DNA of 31,554 bases, taken from IMG/VR virus record IMGVR_UViG_3300009000_000025, positions 1 through 31,554 of that record, one strand, 5' to 3'. A program made the translations under genes and the position numbers. The DNA comes from a virus. Of the stretch, positions 17,204 to 23,995 are shown piece by piece; within the stretch, counting starts at the first letter, position 1; every line of letters starts with the position of its first letter. Below the pieces are notes generated by a model. It saw nothing but the letters and a program-made list of their open reading frames with translations. It searched no databases and was not told the origin of the DNA.

Positions 17204-17553
17204 TAAGGTGGCTGGTGGGGGCTATCTTGTCACCCTTCTTGAGGATAGGTGAAAAATATCTGGACAACGAAAAAGACAAGGTGAAACTAAGAGAGGGTAC
17301 AAAGCGTGTATCCATAGAGGCTGACACAAGTGTAAGAAAGATCAAGTTCAGCTCATGGATGGGACGACTGCCTCTCTTTGTTGCTGAACTGACTTGTAGC
17401 ATGTACATAGCTGCTATCTTCATTGACAGCACTTTCGCCAGTGACTACATAAACCCCCTTGAACTCCCAGAATGGTTTAAAGAACACTTTTATATCATAG
17501 TAACCTCTGTTTTTGGAATAGCGGTAACACAGAGGTTCTTGAACAGAAAGTGA
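17200..17553 (+). CDS. 3TM holin-like membrane protein, 117 aa
   Basis: ATGA overlap (start 17200). The residues read MIRWLVGAILSPFLRI, a charged stretch of about 30 residues, then RLPLFVAELTCSMYIAAIFID and LELPEWFKEHFYIIVTSVFGIA. This order and the wording near LPLFVAEL and LNPLELP-type region are characteristic of the holins found in alphaproteobacterial gene transfer agents and their phages (GTA 3TM holin). It should permeabilise the inner membrane with the preceding small holin. The following gene starts 7 nt after its stop, but that copy is truncated. Confidence 0.65.
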   Translation: MIRWLVGAILSPFLRIGEKYLDNEKDKVKLREGTKRVSIEADTSVRKIKFSSWMGRLPLFVAELTCSMYIAAIFIDSTFASDYINPLELPEWFKEHFYIIVTSVFGIAVTQRFLNRK

Positions 17554-17558
17554 TAAGG

Positions 17559-17623
17559 CTATGGAACCTGATCTTACAGACGAAGAGAAGATTGAACTAA
17601 GAGAAATAATTGAGAAAGACAAA
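17559..17623 (+). repeat. Direct repeat, copy 1 (65 bp)
   Basis: Identical to bases 18065-18129, 506 bp apart. It includes the first 21 codons of the 60-aa membrane-protein gene and the two bases (ct) before its ATG; identity stops with g/c mismatch before it and at 17624 against 18130 after it. Confidence 0.95.
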
Positions 17624-17644
17624 GGAGCATTTCCATGCGTATAA
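17561..17644 (+). pseudogene. Truncated copy of the downstream 60-aa membrane protein
   Basis: ATG at 17561, 27 codons, TAA at 17642. The first 21 codons are identical to the gene at 18067, but the membrane helix is lost and six unrelated residues end the frame. It reads into the Shine-Dalgarno and start of the Gly-rich secreted gene at 17635, so it may still serve to bring ribosomes to that gene. Most likely a relic of the insertion that split this locus. The original copy still sits 7 nt after the 3TM holin with an aagg site, as expected of the ancestral arrangement. Confidence 0.75.
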
Positions 17645-18039
17645 TTATAACCATTCTGTTTGCCGTTATAGTAAGCACGGCAGCACACGCTCAATCAGGT
17701 GGCGGTAACTGCGGAATAGGAGTTGGAAACGGAGGTGGCAACGGAACAGGAAACGAGTCCGGTGGTGGCGGGTGTGGAAACAACAACGGTGGAGGAAATA
17801 GCGGCGGCTCTGGCGGAAGTTCGGGCGGCTCTGGCGGAGACACGGGTAGCTCTGGTGGAAGCGAGGGCGGAAGTTCGAACGGCTCTGGAAGCGCGGGTGC
17901 AGACTCTGGAACAGAAAGTTACGACGACCGTGAGCGCATGTCTCGCAGACCGCTACTGAAGTGTTGTAACAAAAACGGCAACGTGAAATACGATCAGACG
18001 TTCTGCCCTAGGTCTTACAGAGCGGATAGATGCAAATGA
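17635..18039 (+). CDS. Gly/Ser-rich secreted protein, 134 aa
   Basis: The ATG at 17635 has its own aaaggag site. Residues 1-20 are a signal peptide (MRIIITILFAVIVSTAAHA, cleavage before QS). Residues about 22-92 are Gly, Ser and Asn repeats (GGGN, GGSGGSSGGS, SGGDTGSSGG). The C-terminal 35 residues are compact and Cys-rich (LLKCCNKNGNVKYDQTFC, then ADRCK) with five Cys in a short space, counting with the upstream ones. Base use is much more G-rich than the neighbours. It looks like a recently gained exported protein: an adhesive, fibrous or envelope-associated one. No known family recognised and a lysis role is not shown. It is flanked by the 65-bp repeats. Confidence 0.7.
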   Translation: MRIIITILFAVIVSTAAHAQSGGGNCGIGVGNGGGNGTGNESGGGGCGNNNGGGNSGGSGGSSGGSGGDTGSSGGSEGGSSNGSGSAGADSGTESYDDRERMSRRPLLKCCNKNGNVKYDQTFCPRSYRADRCK

Positions 18040-18064
18040 CCAATCAACGAGGGAGGGCCATTAC

Positions 18065-18129
18065 CTATGGAACCTGATCTTACAGACGAAGAGAAGATTG
18101 AACTAAGAGAAATAATTGAGAAAGACAAA
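18065..18129 (+). repeat. Direct repeat, copy 2 (65 bp)
   Basis: Identical to bases 17559-17623. It overlaps the intact 60-aa gene from 2 bases before its ATG to codon 21. The upstream flank here has a strong Shine-Dalgarno (gggaggg) that copy 1 lacks. Confidence 0.95.
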
Positions 18130-18249
18130 AGGTGGAAGTGGTTGGCAACTACAATAAGGAACACCGCTGGTTGGATAGCAGCAGTGGCACTAGGAATCAC
18201 AGTAGGGTGGGACTGGCTGCTAAAGATTATAAAACAAGGGGCATCGTAA
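18067..18249 (+). CDS. Small single-helix membrane protein, 60 aa
   Basis: The N-terminal 22 residues are acidic and helical (DLTDEEKIELREIIEKDK). A Trp-flanked hydrophobic segment follows (WIAAVALGITVGWDWLLKII). An acidic helix on the cytoplasmic side and one membrane helix are common in small lysis-cassette or superinfection-related phage proteins; no family is recognised. A truncated duplicate of its 5' end lies at 17561. It shares one base (TAATG) with the next gene, so the two are coupled. Confidence 0.65.
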   Translation: MEPDLTDEEKIELREIIEKDKRWKWLATTIRNTAGWIAAVALGITVGWDWLLKIIKQGAS

Positions 18250-18722
18250 TGAAAGCCACAGAGTTCTTAGCTGGTTTGATCATAGCTGTTGCCTTCCTTG
18301 TGTTGTCAGCATCTTCTATCCCTACAACTTACTGGTACAAATACCTTAGCATCAAACCTACAAAAGAGGTTTACACTGTTGGGGAGCCTCTCAAATTTAT
18401 CTCTACAGTAGAGAACTACACCTCTGGAGACTACTCTATTGAATGGCACGACGAGCTAAGGTGTGTAGTGAAAAACGAAGATACCTTGGTAGGAAAAGTT
18501 ACCTCAACAGGGAGCCTATTTTTTAACAACAGACTTCCTAACAAAACTGTGTGGTCGTGGGGTTCAGTACCTAAAAACACACCTCTTGATGTACCCTGTT
18601 ACATTAGGAGTATTCAGACAATTGAGGTGTTGTTTGGAATAAGCAGGAAGACTACCTACGAAAGTTCTTTTTTCAAAATATCAGAGTTTGATTACACAAG
18701 ACAGCAACAACAGAAAGGCTGA
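18249..18722 (+). CDS. Membrane-anchored protein with periplasmic domain, 157 aa
   Basis: The ATG at 18249 overlaps the previous stop; a long in-frame extension to 18132 would lie inside the previous gene and is rejected. There is one N-terminal membrane helix (about 7-27, FLAGLIIAVAFLVLSASSIP) with no cleavage site, then a soluble domain. The domain is beta-like (LSIKPTKEVYTVGEPLKFIS, VENYTSGDYSIEWHDELRC) with two Cys pairs possible, and ends in a Gln stretch (TRQQQQKG). Position in the lysis block suggests an envelope role such as spanin-like or antiholin function, but no lipobox is present and the family is unknown. Confidence 0.55.
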   Translation: MKATEFLAGLIIAVAFLVLSASSIPTTYWYKYLSIKPTKEVYTVGEPLKFISTVENYTSGDYSIEWHDELRCVVKNEDTLVGKVTSTGSLFFNNRLPNKTVWSWGSVPKNTPLDVPCYIRSIQTIEVLFGISRKTTYESSFFKISEFDYTRQQQQKG

Positions 18723-18728
18723 CATATC

Positions 18729-19538
18729 ATGGTATGGGATAGAAACTACGGCACAAGGGAAGACGACTTCTGGATTCGCCATGCTATTGAAGAGATAGAC
18801 AACACCTATGGTGACAGGGTACGACCTAAAGCCAAGTCACTGTTGAAATTTGGTAAGAACGAGTCTCTGGGCACTTCTATCGAAACCATCTGGGAACAGG
18901 GAGGTAACGAGACTTATGCAACCACAAACGCAATCGATTCAATATCAAGCTCTAGTGGTAGTGACACAGAGGTCATGACTATAGAAGGGCACACTGTTAG
19001 CGGTACAGGGACAGATGCACAGTTTACCTTTGTCATTCAAACAGTCACCCTGGCCGGTCAAACAGAGACACCTTTGGTTACACCTCTAGCTAGAGTCAGC
19101 CGTGCTTTCAACGCAGGTGCAACGACACTTGTTGGTGATGTTTATATCTATGAGGATGATACTGTAACTAGCGGTGTGCCTCAGACAGCTTCCAAGATAC
19201 ACATGAAAATTCCTGCTGGGCAGAACACAAGTTTCAAAGGCTCAACAACATTTAGTAACACTGACTATTTCATAATGACAGAAATGCACTTTGCAGTCGG
19301 TAAGAAGGCAAGTGCTACTGTCGATTTTGATATGGAAATCCGTAAGGTTGGTGGCCTGTTCCTGCCTAAATTCCAAACCACGTTAGCTACCACAGGATCT
19401 AACTCAGAGAACATAGAGTTCAGGCCTTACTTTATCGTGCCTAAAAATGCAGACATAAGAATTAGAGCAATCGGCTCAACTACTGCAATTGAAGCCGACT
19501 GCAATTTTGAGGGTGTGATCTGTGAGATTGCAGATTAG
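18729..19538 (+). CDS. Probable virion structural protein, 269 aa
   Basis: Starts 6 nt after the previous stop. Mostly beta: TEVMTIEGHTVSGTGTDAQFTF, VTLAGQTETPLVTPLARVSRAF, IYEDDTVTSGVPQTASKIH and IVPKNADIRIRAIGST. The opening (NYGTREDDFWIRHAIEEID) and the GNETYATTNAIDSISSSSG segment resemble virion proteins common in marine phages. Its location after the lysis cassette is unusual, which may mean it is a decoration or appendage protein. It is the last rightward gene and overlaps the convergent 45-aa leftward gene by 4 nt. Confidence 0.55.
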   Translation: MVWDRNYGTREDDFWIRHAIEEIDNTYGDRVRPKAKSLLKFGKNESLGTSIETIWEQGGNETYATTNAIDSISSSSGSDTEVMTIEGHTVSGTGTDAQFTFVIQTVTLAGQTETPLVTPLARVSRAFNAGATTLVGDVYIYEDDTVTSGVPQTASKIHMKIPAGQNTSFKGSTTFSNTDYFIMTEMHFAVGKKASATVDFDMEIRKVGGLFLPKFQTTLATTGSNSENIEFRPYFIVPKNADIRIRAIGSTTAIEADCNFEGVICEIAD

Positions 19539-19672
19539 TGTAGGGTTGTAGCTTCAAACTGGTCTGGGGCCACAAAGTTTTCAAGTAGCTCCAGCCTAAG
19601 TTCTAGCATTACAATCCTCTCTGTCATCTCCTGTAGAAGCTCTTGGAGGCTCCTCTCCTTACTACTCTCCAT
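19535..19672 (-). CDS. Small helical protein, 45 aa
   Basis: Read on the minus strand from an ATG at 19672 to TAA at 19537-19535. A ggggag site lies just upstream. It overlaps the glutaredoxin end by 11 nt (the same overlap phase as several other gene pairs here), and the opposite-strand virion gene by 4 nt. The protein is helical, with heptad-like Leu pattern (SLQELLQEMTERIVMLELRL) and a short Asn/Phe/Pro C-terminal tail. It would be a coiled-coil oligomer. Function unknown. Ribosome site, coupling and coding pattern support it. Confidence 0.6.
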   Translation of the reverse strand: MESSKERSLQELLQEMTERIVMLELRLELLENFVAPDQFEATTLH

Positions 19673-19943
19673 CCAGTTTCTCCCCAAAGCTGTACTGGTC
19701 ATCCATGTATGGTTCGTTATCCTCTAGGAATTGCTTCAAGTCCTCATAACCTCCTATGTACTGCCTATCTACAAATACAGCAGGTGCAGTGCGTATCCCT
19801 TGGCTATCGAACAACCTCCGTAACTCCGTACTACCTTGATGGTCAAGAGAACATATTGAGAAATTGACGTTGTGGGAGTCTAAGAGTCCCTTTGCCTTTG
19901 TACAACTCTCACAGTAAGCCTGTGTCACAAGTGTCACTTTCAT
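19662..19943 (-). CDS. grx: Glutaredoxin-like protein
   Basis: 93 residues. Thioredoxin fold oxidoreductase with a CxxC site (Cys11-Glu-Ser-Cys14 in AYCESCTKAK). It has the cis-proline loop TAPAV (Pro54) and a GGYEDL motif (about 64-69) used by glutaredoxins to hold glutathione. It is encoded at the end of the leftward operon that also has the class II ribonucleotide reductase, which in phages often uses a glutaredoxin as electron donor. The CESC centre differs from the textbook CPYC and is closer to NrdH-like sites. The start has a ggggag Shine-Dalgarno. Confidence 0.78.
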   Translation of the reverse strand: MKVTLVTQAYCESCTKAKGLLDSHNVNFSICSLDHQGSTELRRLFDSQGIRTAPAVFVDRQYIGGYEDLKQFLEDNEPYMDDQYSFGEKLDGE

Positions 19944-19945
19944 TT

Positions 19946-20620
19946 CTAAAACTCCCCACCTGACTTAATTCTAGCGTTCATCCACTGTGCTGTTACACCT
20001 GTAGGCTCCAAGAACTTTGACACAGGTGTGTTGTCATCACTGGATACAAACATCATGTCCAAGAGTGCCTTGTCTGTGAAAACAAAAAAGGTGTTTACAG
20101 AGGTCTTTGCTTGGATGAAGTATGCCAACTGGCTGTTGTACCCCATTTTGATAAGATACCACACTGTGAAGCCACCGACCTGCTGACCATCACCAAACAA
20201 CTCGTTCATACCAAGTGACTTGTCTTCTGTGTATGCTCTGTGGAAAGCAAGTGTGCCATTAAGAGCCTGTTTCTTCCCACCTAGAAATGCAAACGCACAA
20301 GAGCTGATACAATACTGGTTCTTCAACACCACTGTTGTCAATCCTTTTTCATCAAACAACAACCCAAGCATAATCCCCTCTGCAAACAGGCCACCCCTGC
20401 TGCTGAGAATGATGGTGTCTGTCTTTTTGTTATTTTCCAGGTAAGCCTTAAGCTCTTTTGTAGCCCCTGCATCTATATCCCCGCTCATAAAAACAGTTGT
20501 CTCATTTGATTTGGTGAACTCATGTGCCCCTACAAGAAGTGTGGACATGAAGATAGCAACAAGTGCGATGAGTACCACAAGGGCTGTAATCTTCCAAGGT
20601 GTCTTAACATCGTTATTCAT
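19946..20620 (-). CDS. Membrane-anchored ClpP-like (crotonase-fold) protein
   Basis: 224 residues. N-terminal membrane helix (about 12-31). The soluble part, outside the inner membrane if topology is as usual, has the ClpP/crotonase-fold pattern of predicted periplasmic proteins (COG3904-like): IILSSRGGLFAEGI (oxyanion-type loop, about 71-83), YCISSCAFAFLGG (about 103-115, with candidate nucleophile Ser107) and TLAFHRAY (His127). Cys104 and Cys108 may form a disulphide. It could be a serine peptidase acting on an envelope or host protein. An active site Asp is not identified. Good Shine-Dalgarno (aggag). Sits between NrdJ and glutaredoxin. Confidence 0.6.
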   Translation of the reverse strand: MNNDVKTPWKITALVVLIALVAIFMSTLLVGAHEFTKSNETTVFMSGDIDAGATKELKAYLENNKKTDTIILSSRGGLFAEGIMLGLLFDEKGLTTVVLKNQYCISSCAFAFLGGKKQALNGTLAFHRAYTEDKSLGMNELFGDGQQVGGFTVWYLIKMGYNSQLAYFIQAKTSVNTFFVFTDKALLDMMFVSSDDNTPVSKFLEPTGVTAQWMNARIKSGGEF

Positions 20621-20632
20621 TTTTCAATTCTC

Positions 20633-22522
20633 CTATATTAAATCCACAATTTCACAAGAGTCACCAGAGCAAGCTAGGGTCTGACTACCAAGGGTATTGT
20701 CTTCAGTCTCATAAGTTTTCAACAACTCCCAATCAAGTTCTTTAGGCATTTCCTTTCTAAGGTCAACAATATCTTTCCAACTGACTTCTTGGTAGGGAGC
20801 CTGCTGATAAGTGTGACTGTCGTATGGCAGGAAACTAACACCTGACATTTCATCGAAGTGCTTGTACACAAACGCACCAACTTCAACCCACTCATCATCC
20901 CTTACGCTGATGGTTACACTAGGCTTGTGTTCACACCAATGCCTCTGGTACATGAGCCAAGTCTCTAGCTGGTCAATGGCACTAACATCAGATGTGACAA
21001 TAGCCCCTTTTGGTGACGACATTGGGAAACTGAACACAGTGGTCGTGTCAGGACTAAATGCCGCAGGCTCATTAGGAACACCGCTGTCCTTCAGGAACTG
21101 AGTTAGAGGATCACCATTATCCCCACGAACAGTCCGTATGTAATGCCTGCTATAACGAGTGTGAATACCGGATGAAGAGTCAACCAACTGCGAAACCGTC
21201 CCACTAGGCTTGTTACAAGTGATAGCAGCGGCCACAGGAATCCCAAGACGATCAGCCCAAACTTTGTTAGTATCAACAGCGACATTACGAAGATGTTCAA
21301 GAGTTTTCTCCAAACCTTTGTTTTTTGTTGTCATCAAGGTGTTGTCCATCACACCTGTTAACGACACACCTAGAAGACGCTCTTCCTCAGTGTTCTTCTG
21401 CCACACCTTGCGTAGGTATGGGAAGTGTGTATAGGTTGATTGGATAGTACCTAGGATGGTTGCCAGTTTTACCTTACGCTCAAGGTCATCGATTGTGTCT
21501 GTGGCTCTTACAACAACCTCTGTAAGGTTACAAAACTGGTAGGGTCGAAGGATGATCTCTGAGCAAGGATTCGTGCCAAACATATGTGCAGGATCACGCC
21601 TACCGTTCTTCCCAGCCTGTTTCTGACTTGACTCACGGTTGAAGATGCCTCTCTCACCTGAACCGCTCTCCATAAGACTAAGCCACTCACGCATGAACGC
21701 ATTTACGTCAGGCTTGCTTGTGTAGGCCACAGAGTTATTAGCATATTGACGTTGGGGGTTGTTCTCCCACCAGGAACCAGACTTAGCTGTTGCCATTCTG
21801 TTGCTGCTAAGGTTGCTCAAGCTAATCATTGCAGACCGCCTCACACCACCAACAACAACTACCTTCCCTATCTTACACATGATGTCGTGGCACTCAAGGT
21901 CAGTCAGTTTACGACCAGCAGCACCCTTAAAGACATCAATGGTGAAATTGAACAGGTCAACAAGAGGAGCGGGGCCACTGGCACGACCACCAAAGGTCTT
22001 TAGTTTAGAACCAGCAGGTCTTATCTTTGACACGTCCCAAGTAGGTATGTAACCGTCCCACAGGTCAGCCAAGAGTTCCTTGTAAGCCCTAGCCCACCCT
22101 TCCTTACTGTCAGCAACAACGATTTCACCTGTGCTGCGAAAGGTCTCACAGATTGGTGGTAGCTTCTCAATGTTCTCACGTTCCACACTGAACCCCACAC
22201 CAGTGCCACACAACAGGATGAACATAGCCTCATCAAATGACCTTGGGTGATCAACAGGAAGATATGAGCAGTTGTAGGCACAGGTGTTATCCCTATCCAT
22301 TGCCTTACCTGCTGTCATCAAGGCTCTCATACTAGGCATGATATCAAGGTTGACAATCGCCTCCTCAATCTCAAAGTAGCAATCAACATCACCCACTACG
22401 TTTTTCATGTAACGCTCAACAGTCTCAGGCCATTCTTCTCGTCGTCCCTCATCCTCTAGCCACTTGGCGTATCGTGACTTGTGGATAAACGATTGGTAGT
22501 CAGTCGGTAGGTAATTACTCAT
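20633..22522 (-). CDS. nrdJ: Ribonucleotide reductase, class II (adenosylcobalamin-dependent, monomeric)
   Basis: 629 residues. Converts ribonucleotides to deoxyribonucleotides using coenzyme B12 radical chemistry, supplying dNTPs for phage replication. The thiyl-radical site is Cys320 in GTNPCSEIIL with Glu322. The paired redox Cys are Cys85 (NCSYLPVDH) and Cys331 (FCNLTEVV). The C-terminal Cys618/Cys623 in LACSGDSCEIV pass electrons. Spacing of 11 between Cys320/331 and of 5 between the last two matches the monomeric Lactobacillus-type enzyme. About 110 residues shorter than that enzyme (739), common in phages. It needs host B12 and an electron donor; glutaredoxin is encoded two genes downstream. 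Confidence 0.93.
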   Translation of the reverse strand: MSNYLPTDYQSFIHKSRYAKWLEDEGRREEWPETVERYMKNVVGDVDCYFEIEEAIVNLDIMPSMRALMTAGKAMDRDNTCAYNCSYLPVDHPRSFDEAMFILLCGTGVGFSVERENIEKLPPICETFRSTGEIVVADSKEGWARAYKELLADLWDGYIPTWDVSKIRPAGSKLKTFGGRASGPAPLVDLFNFTIDVFKGAAGRKLTDLECHDIMCKIGKVVVVGGVRRSAMISLSNLSSNRMATAKSGSWWENNPQRQYANNSVAYTSKPDVNAFMREWLSLMESGSGERGIFNRESSQKQAGKNGRRDPAHMFGTNPCSEIILRPYQFCNLTEVVVRATDTIDDLERKVKLATILGTIQSTYTHFPYLRKVWQKNTEEERLLGVSLTGVMDNTLMTTKNKGLEKTLEHLRNVAVDTNKVWADRLGIPVAAAITCNKPSGTVSQLVDSSSGIHTRYSRHYIRTVRGDNGDPLTQFLKDSGVPNEPAAFSPDTTTVFSFPMSSPKGAIVTSDVSAIDQLETWLMYQRHWCEHKPSVTISVRDDEWVEVGAFVYKHFDEMSGVSFLPYDSHTYQQAPYQEVSWKDIVDLRKEMPKELDWELLKTYETEDNTLGSQTLACSGDSCEIVDLI

Positions 22523-22725
22523 TTGTTCAACCCTTCGATAATCTCATTGAACTCATCTTCTGTTGTGTAGTAACGTAGTGTAGTACAAAATGCACTGATG
22601 TCTGATGCCTTCTTATCAAAGGTCACATCCACGTCAGTATTTGGGTTCAACAAAACCTTTAAGCGTGAGGTCAGCGACTCTACAACAACCTTATCCATTT
22701 GGTAGTAATTCAACTTAATTTTCAT
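22519..22725 (-). CDS. Hypothetical protein, 68 aa
   Basis: Coupled by ATGA overlaps with MazG upstream and NrdJ downstream, with a ggag site before the start. The sequence KIKLNYYQMDKVVVESLTSRLKV then DVDVTFDKKASDISAFCTTLRYY and FNEIIEGLNK suggests alternating helix and strand, one Cys, no motif I can name. Placed between two nucleotide-metabolism genes, it may be an accessory factor for either, but this is only position. Confidence 0.6.
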   Translation of the reverse strand: MKIKLNYYQMDKVVVESLTSRLKVLLNPNTDVDVTFDKKASDISAFCTTLRYYTTEDEFNEIIEGLNK

Positions 22726-23057
22726 CTGTAGTCTCCACTTCCACCAATAACACCACGCTCCATACGTGACTTGAGTTTTTCCAGGTTTGCTATAGGTATC
22801 TCCTCAAAGTCAATGTCTAGGTCTGTAGCTAGTGCTGCCATGTACCACAACACATCACCCAGTTCAGCAACCATATCCTCCCTGTCTAGGGGTGTACCGT
22901 CCCTGAAGTGCTTCTTGATCTTGTTCAAGAGTTCTCCCACCTCGCCAGCAAGACCCATAGCAGGATACATAATGTCCAAACTACCAGAGTAAACTGCTGT
23001 CTTGTTAGCCTCTAGCTGGTAATCAGCAAAGGTCAATTCATCTAAATTATAGTCCAT
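22722..23057 (-). CDS. mazG: MazG-like nucleotide pyrophosphohydrolase
   Basis: I chose the ATG at 23057 (MDYNLDELTF, 111 residues) because it has an aaggagg site. A longer in-frame start at 23087 has none. Family all-alpha NTP-PPases hydrolyse (d)NTPs or ppGpp-like signals. The EVGEL (Glu39, Glu42) and AELGDVLWY (Glu65, Asp68) metal-ligand motifs are intact in the proper order. It overlaps the previous gene by 11 nt. Phage MazG may clean the dNTP pool or affect the host starvation state; which substrate is used cannot be told from sequence. Confidence 0.85.
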   Translation of the reverse strand: MDYNLDELTFADYQLEANKTAVYSGSLDIMYPAMGLAGEVGELLNKIKKHFRDGTPLDREDMVAELGDVLWYMAALATDLDIDFEEIPIANLEKLKSRMERGVIGGSGDYR

Positions 23058-23232
23058 ACTCTTTCTCCTCCTTTGTAAATACTTCAACAGCAGTGTATTC
23101 TCCTACAGACTGACCACCCCACCTTTGCACCTCGCTATGTACCATTTCCTTTGTGGAATATATACGTGGCTCGTAGTCATAGTGCTTCTTCCACTTCCAC
23201 CTGATTACGTATCCTAAGCTAACTTCACGCAT
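23047..23232 (-). CDS. Hypothetical protein, 61 aa
   Basis: ATG at 23232 with a ggag site 7 nt upstream, overlapping the metallophosphoesterase by 8 nt and the MazG gene by 11 nt. The product is basic and aromatic at the N-terminus (YVIRWKWKKHYDYEPRIYS) and more acidic at the end. It has a strand-helix-strand look. No family recognised. Tight coupling on both sides suggests it is real. Confidence 0.6.
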   Translation of the reverse strand: MREVSLGYVIRWKWKKHYDYEPRIYSTKEMVHSEVQRWGGQSVGEYTAVEVFTKEEKEYGL

Positions 23233-23995
23233 ACTCTTTCTCCAGTCTGCTCATTGATATAAACTCAGGGTCGTACATACCGTTCTCGATATTACGTTTC
23301 ACCAGGATACCTGTCCACCATTCTCCGTTTGATTGTCCTGCCCATCCTTCATCACCACCTTTGTAACACCCAACAACAGCACCAATGGCGTTGGCTTCAT
23401 CCTTAAAATACATTCCTCGTTTGTGAGAATGACCTACAGTCGCTGAATTATACCGTTTCTGTACAATGCCATAAGAATGATGTATGCCGCTGATAGCCCT
23501 GCCATAGTTCCCAGCACCAATGAAATGAGCATAATCCACCCCATCGATATTTGCAATTGCAGGGGCTCCATTAGAATACTCATGGTAAGCATCAAACCAC
23601 CTGTTACAATTGAGGTGATCAAAAGACACACCATACCTAAGGCCGTGTATTCTAGGATCGTGTGAAATAGCAGTTTTAATCCTGTTCTCATGGTTTCCCT
23701 CGAACCCAATGAACTTTGGCTTTTTCTTTTTTGCCTTGTTGAACTCATGTCTGATGCGCTCCTGACTGTCGTTGTATGAATTGATGTCAGCCTCGTAGTT
23801 TTGTGAGACAATTGCTTCTGGCTTCCTTGTGTCGTAGCTGTTGAGGGATGCCATGTCAGCACCGTCCCCTAGATCAACAACATAATCAGGCTTCAAGTCG
23901 TATAGGAACTTTCCTAACCATGAGAACCTTTCGTTACTAAAATCTGGCTTCGCGTGTCCACACGACCAAACCACTGCTGTTTTATTTGCTGTCAT
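23225..23995 (-). CDS. Metallophosphoesterase-like phosphatase/nuclease
   Basis: Start at 23995 (MTANKTAVVW, ggag site 7 nt upstream; a longer reading back to 24079 would cover the upstream gene). 256 residues. Calcineurin-type metal motifs are visible in order: first block WSCGH (residues 10-14), DLGD (41-44), GNHE (100-103), and GHSH (188-191), with Asp/His ligands. The first ligand Asp of the usual D-x-H is replaced by Cys12, so one metal site may differ. Substrate unknown; phage members may act on nucleotides or DNA. Lies in the leftward metabolism block. Confidence 0.72.
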   Translation of the reverse strand: MTANKTAVVWSCGHAKPDFSNERFSWLGKFLYDLKPDYVVDLGDGADMASLNSYDTRKPEAIVSQNYEADINSYNDSQERIRHEFNKAKKKKPKFIGFEGNHENRIKTAISHDPRIHGLRYGVSFDHLNCNRWFDAYHEYSNGAPAIANIDGVDYAHFIGAGNYGRAISGIHHSYGIVQKRYNSATVGHSHKRGMYFKDEANAIGAVVGCYKGGDEGWAGQSNGEWWTGILVKRNIENGMYDPEFISMSRLEKEYA

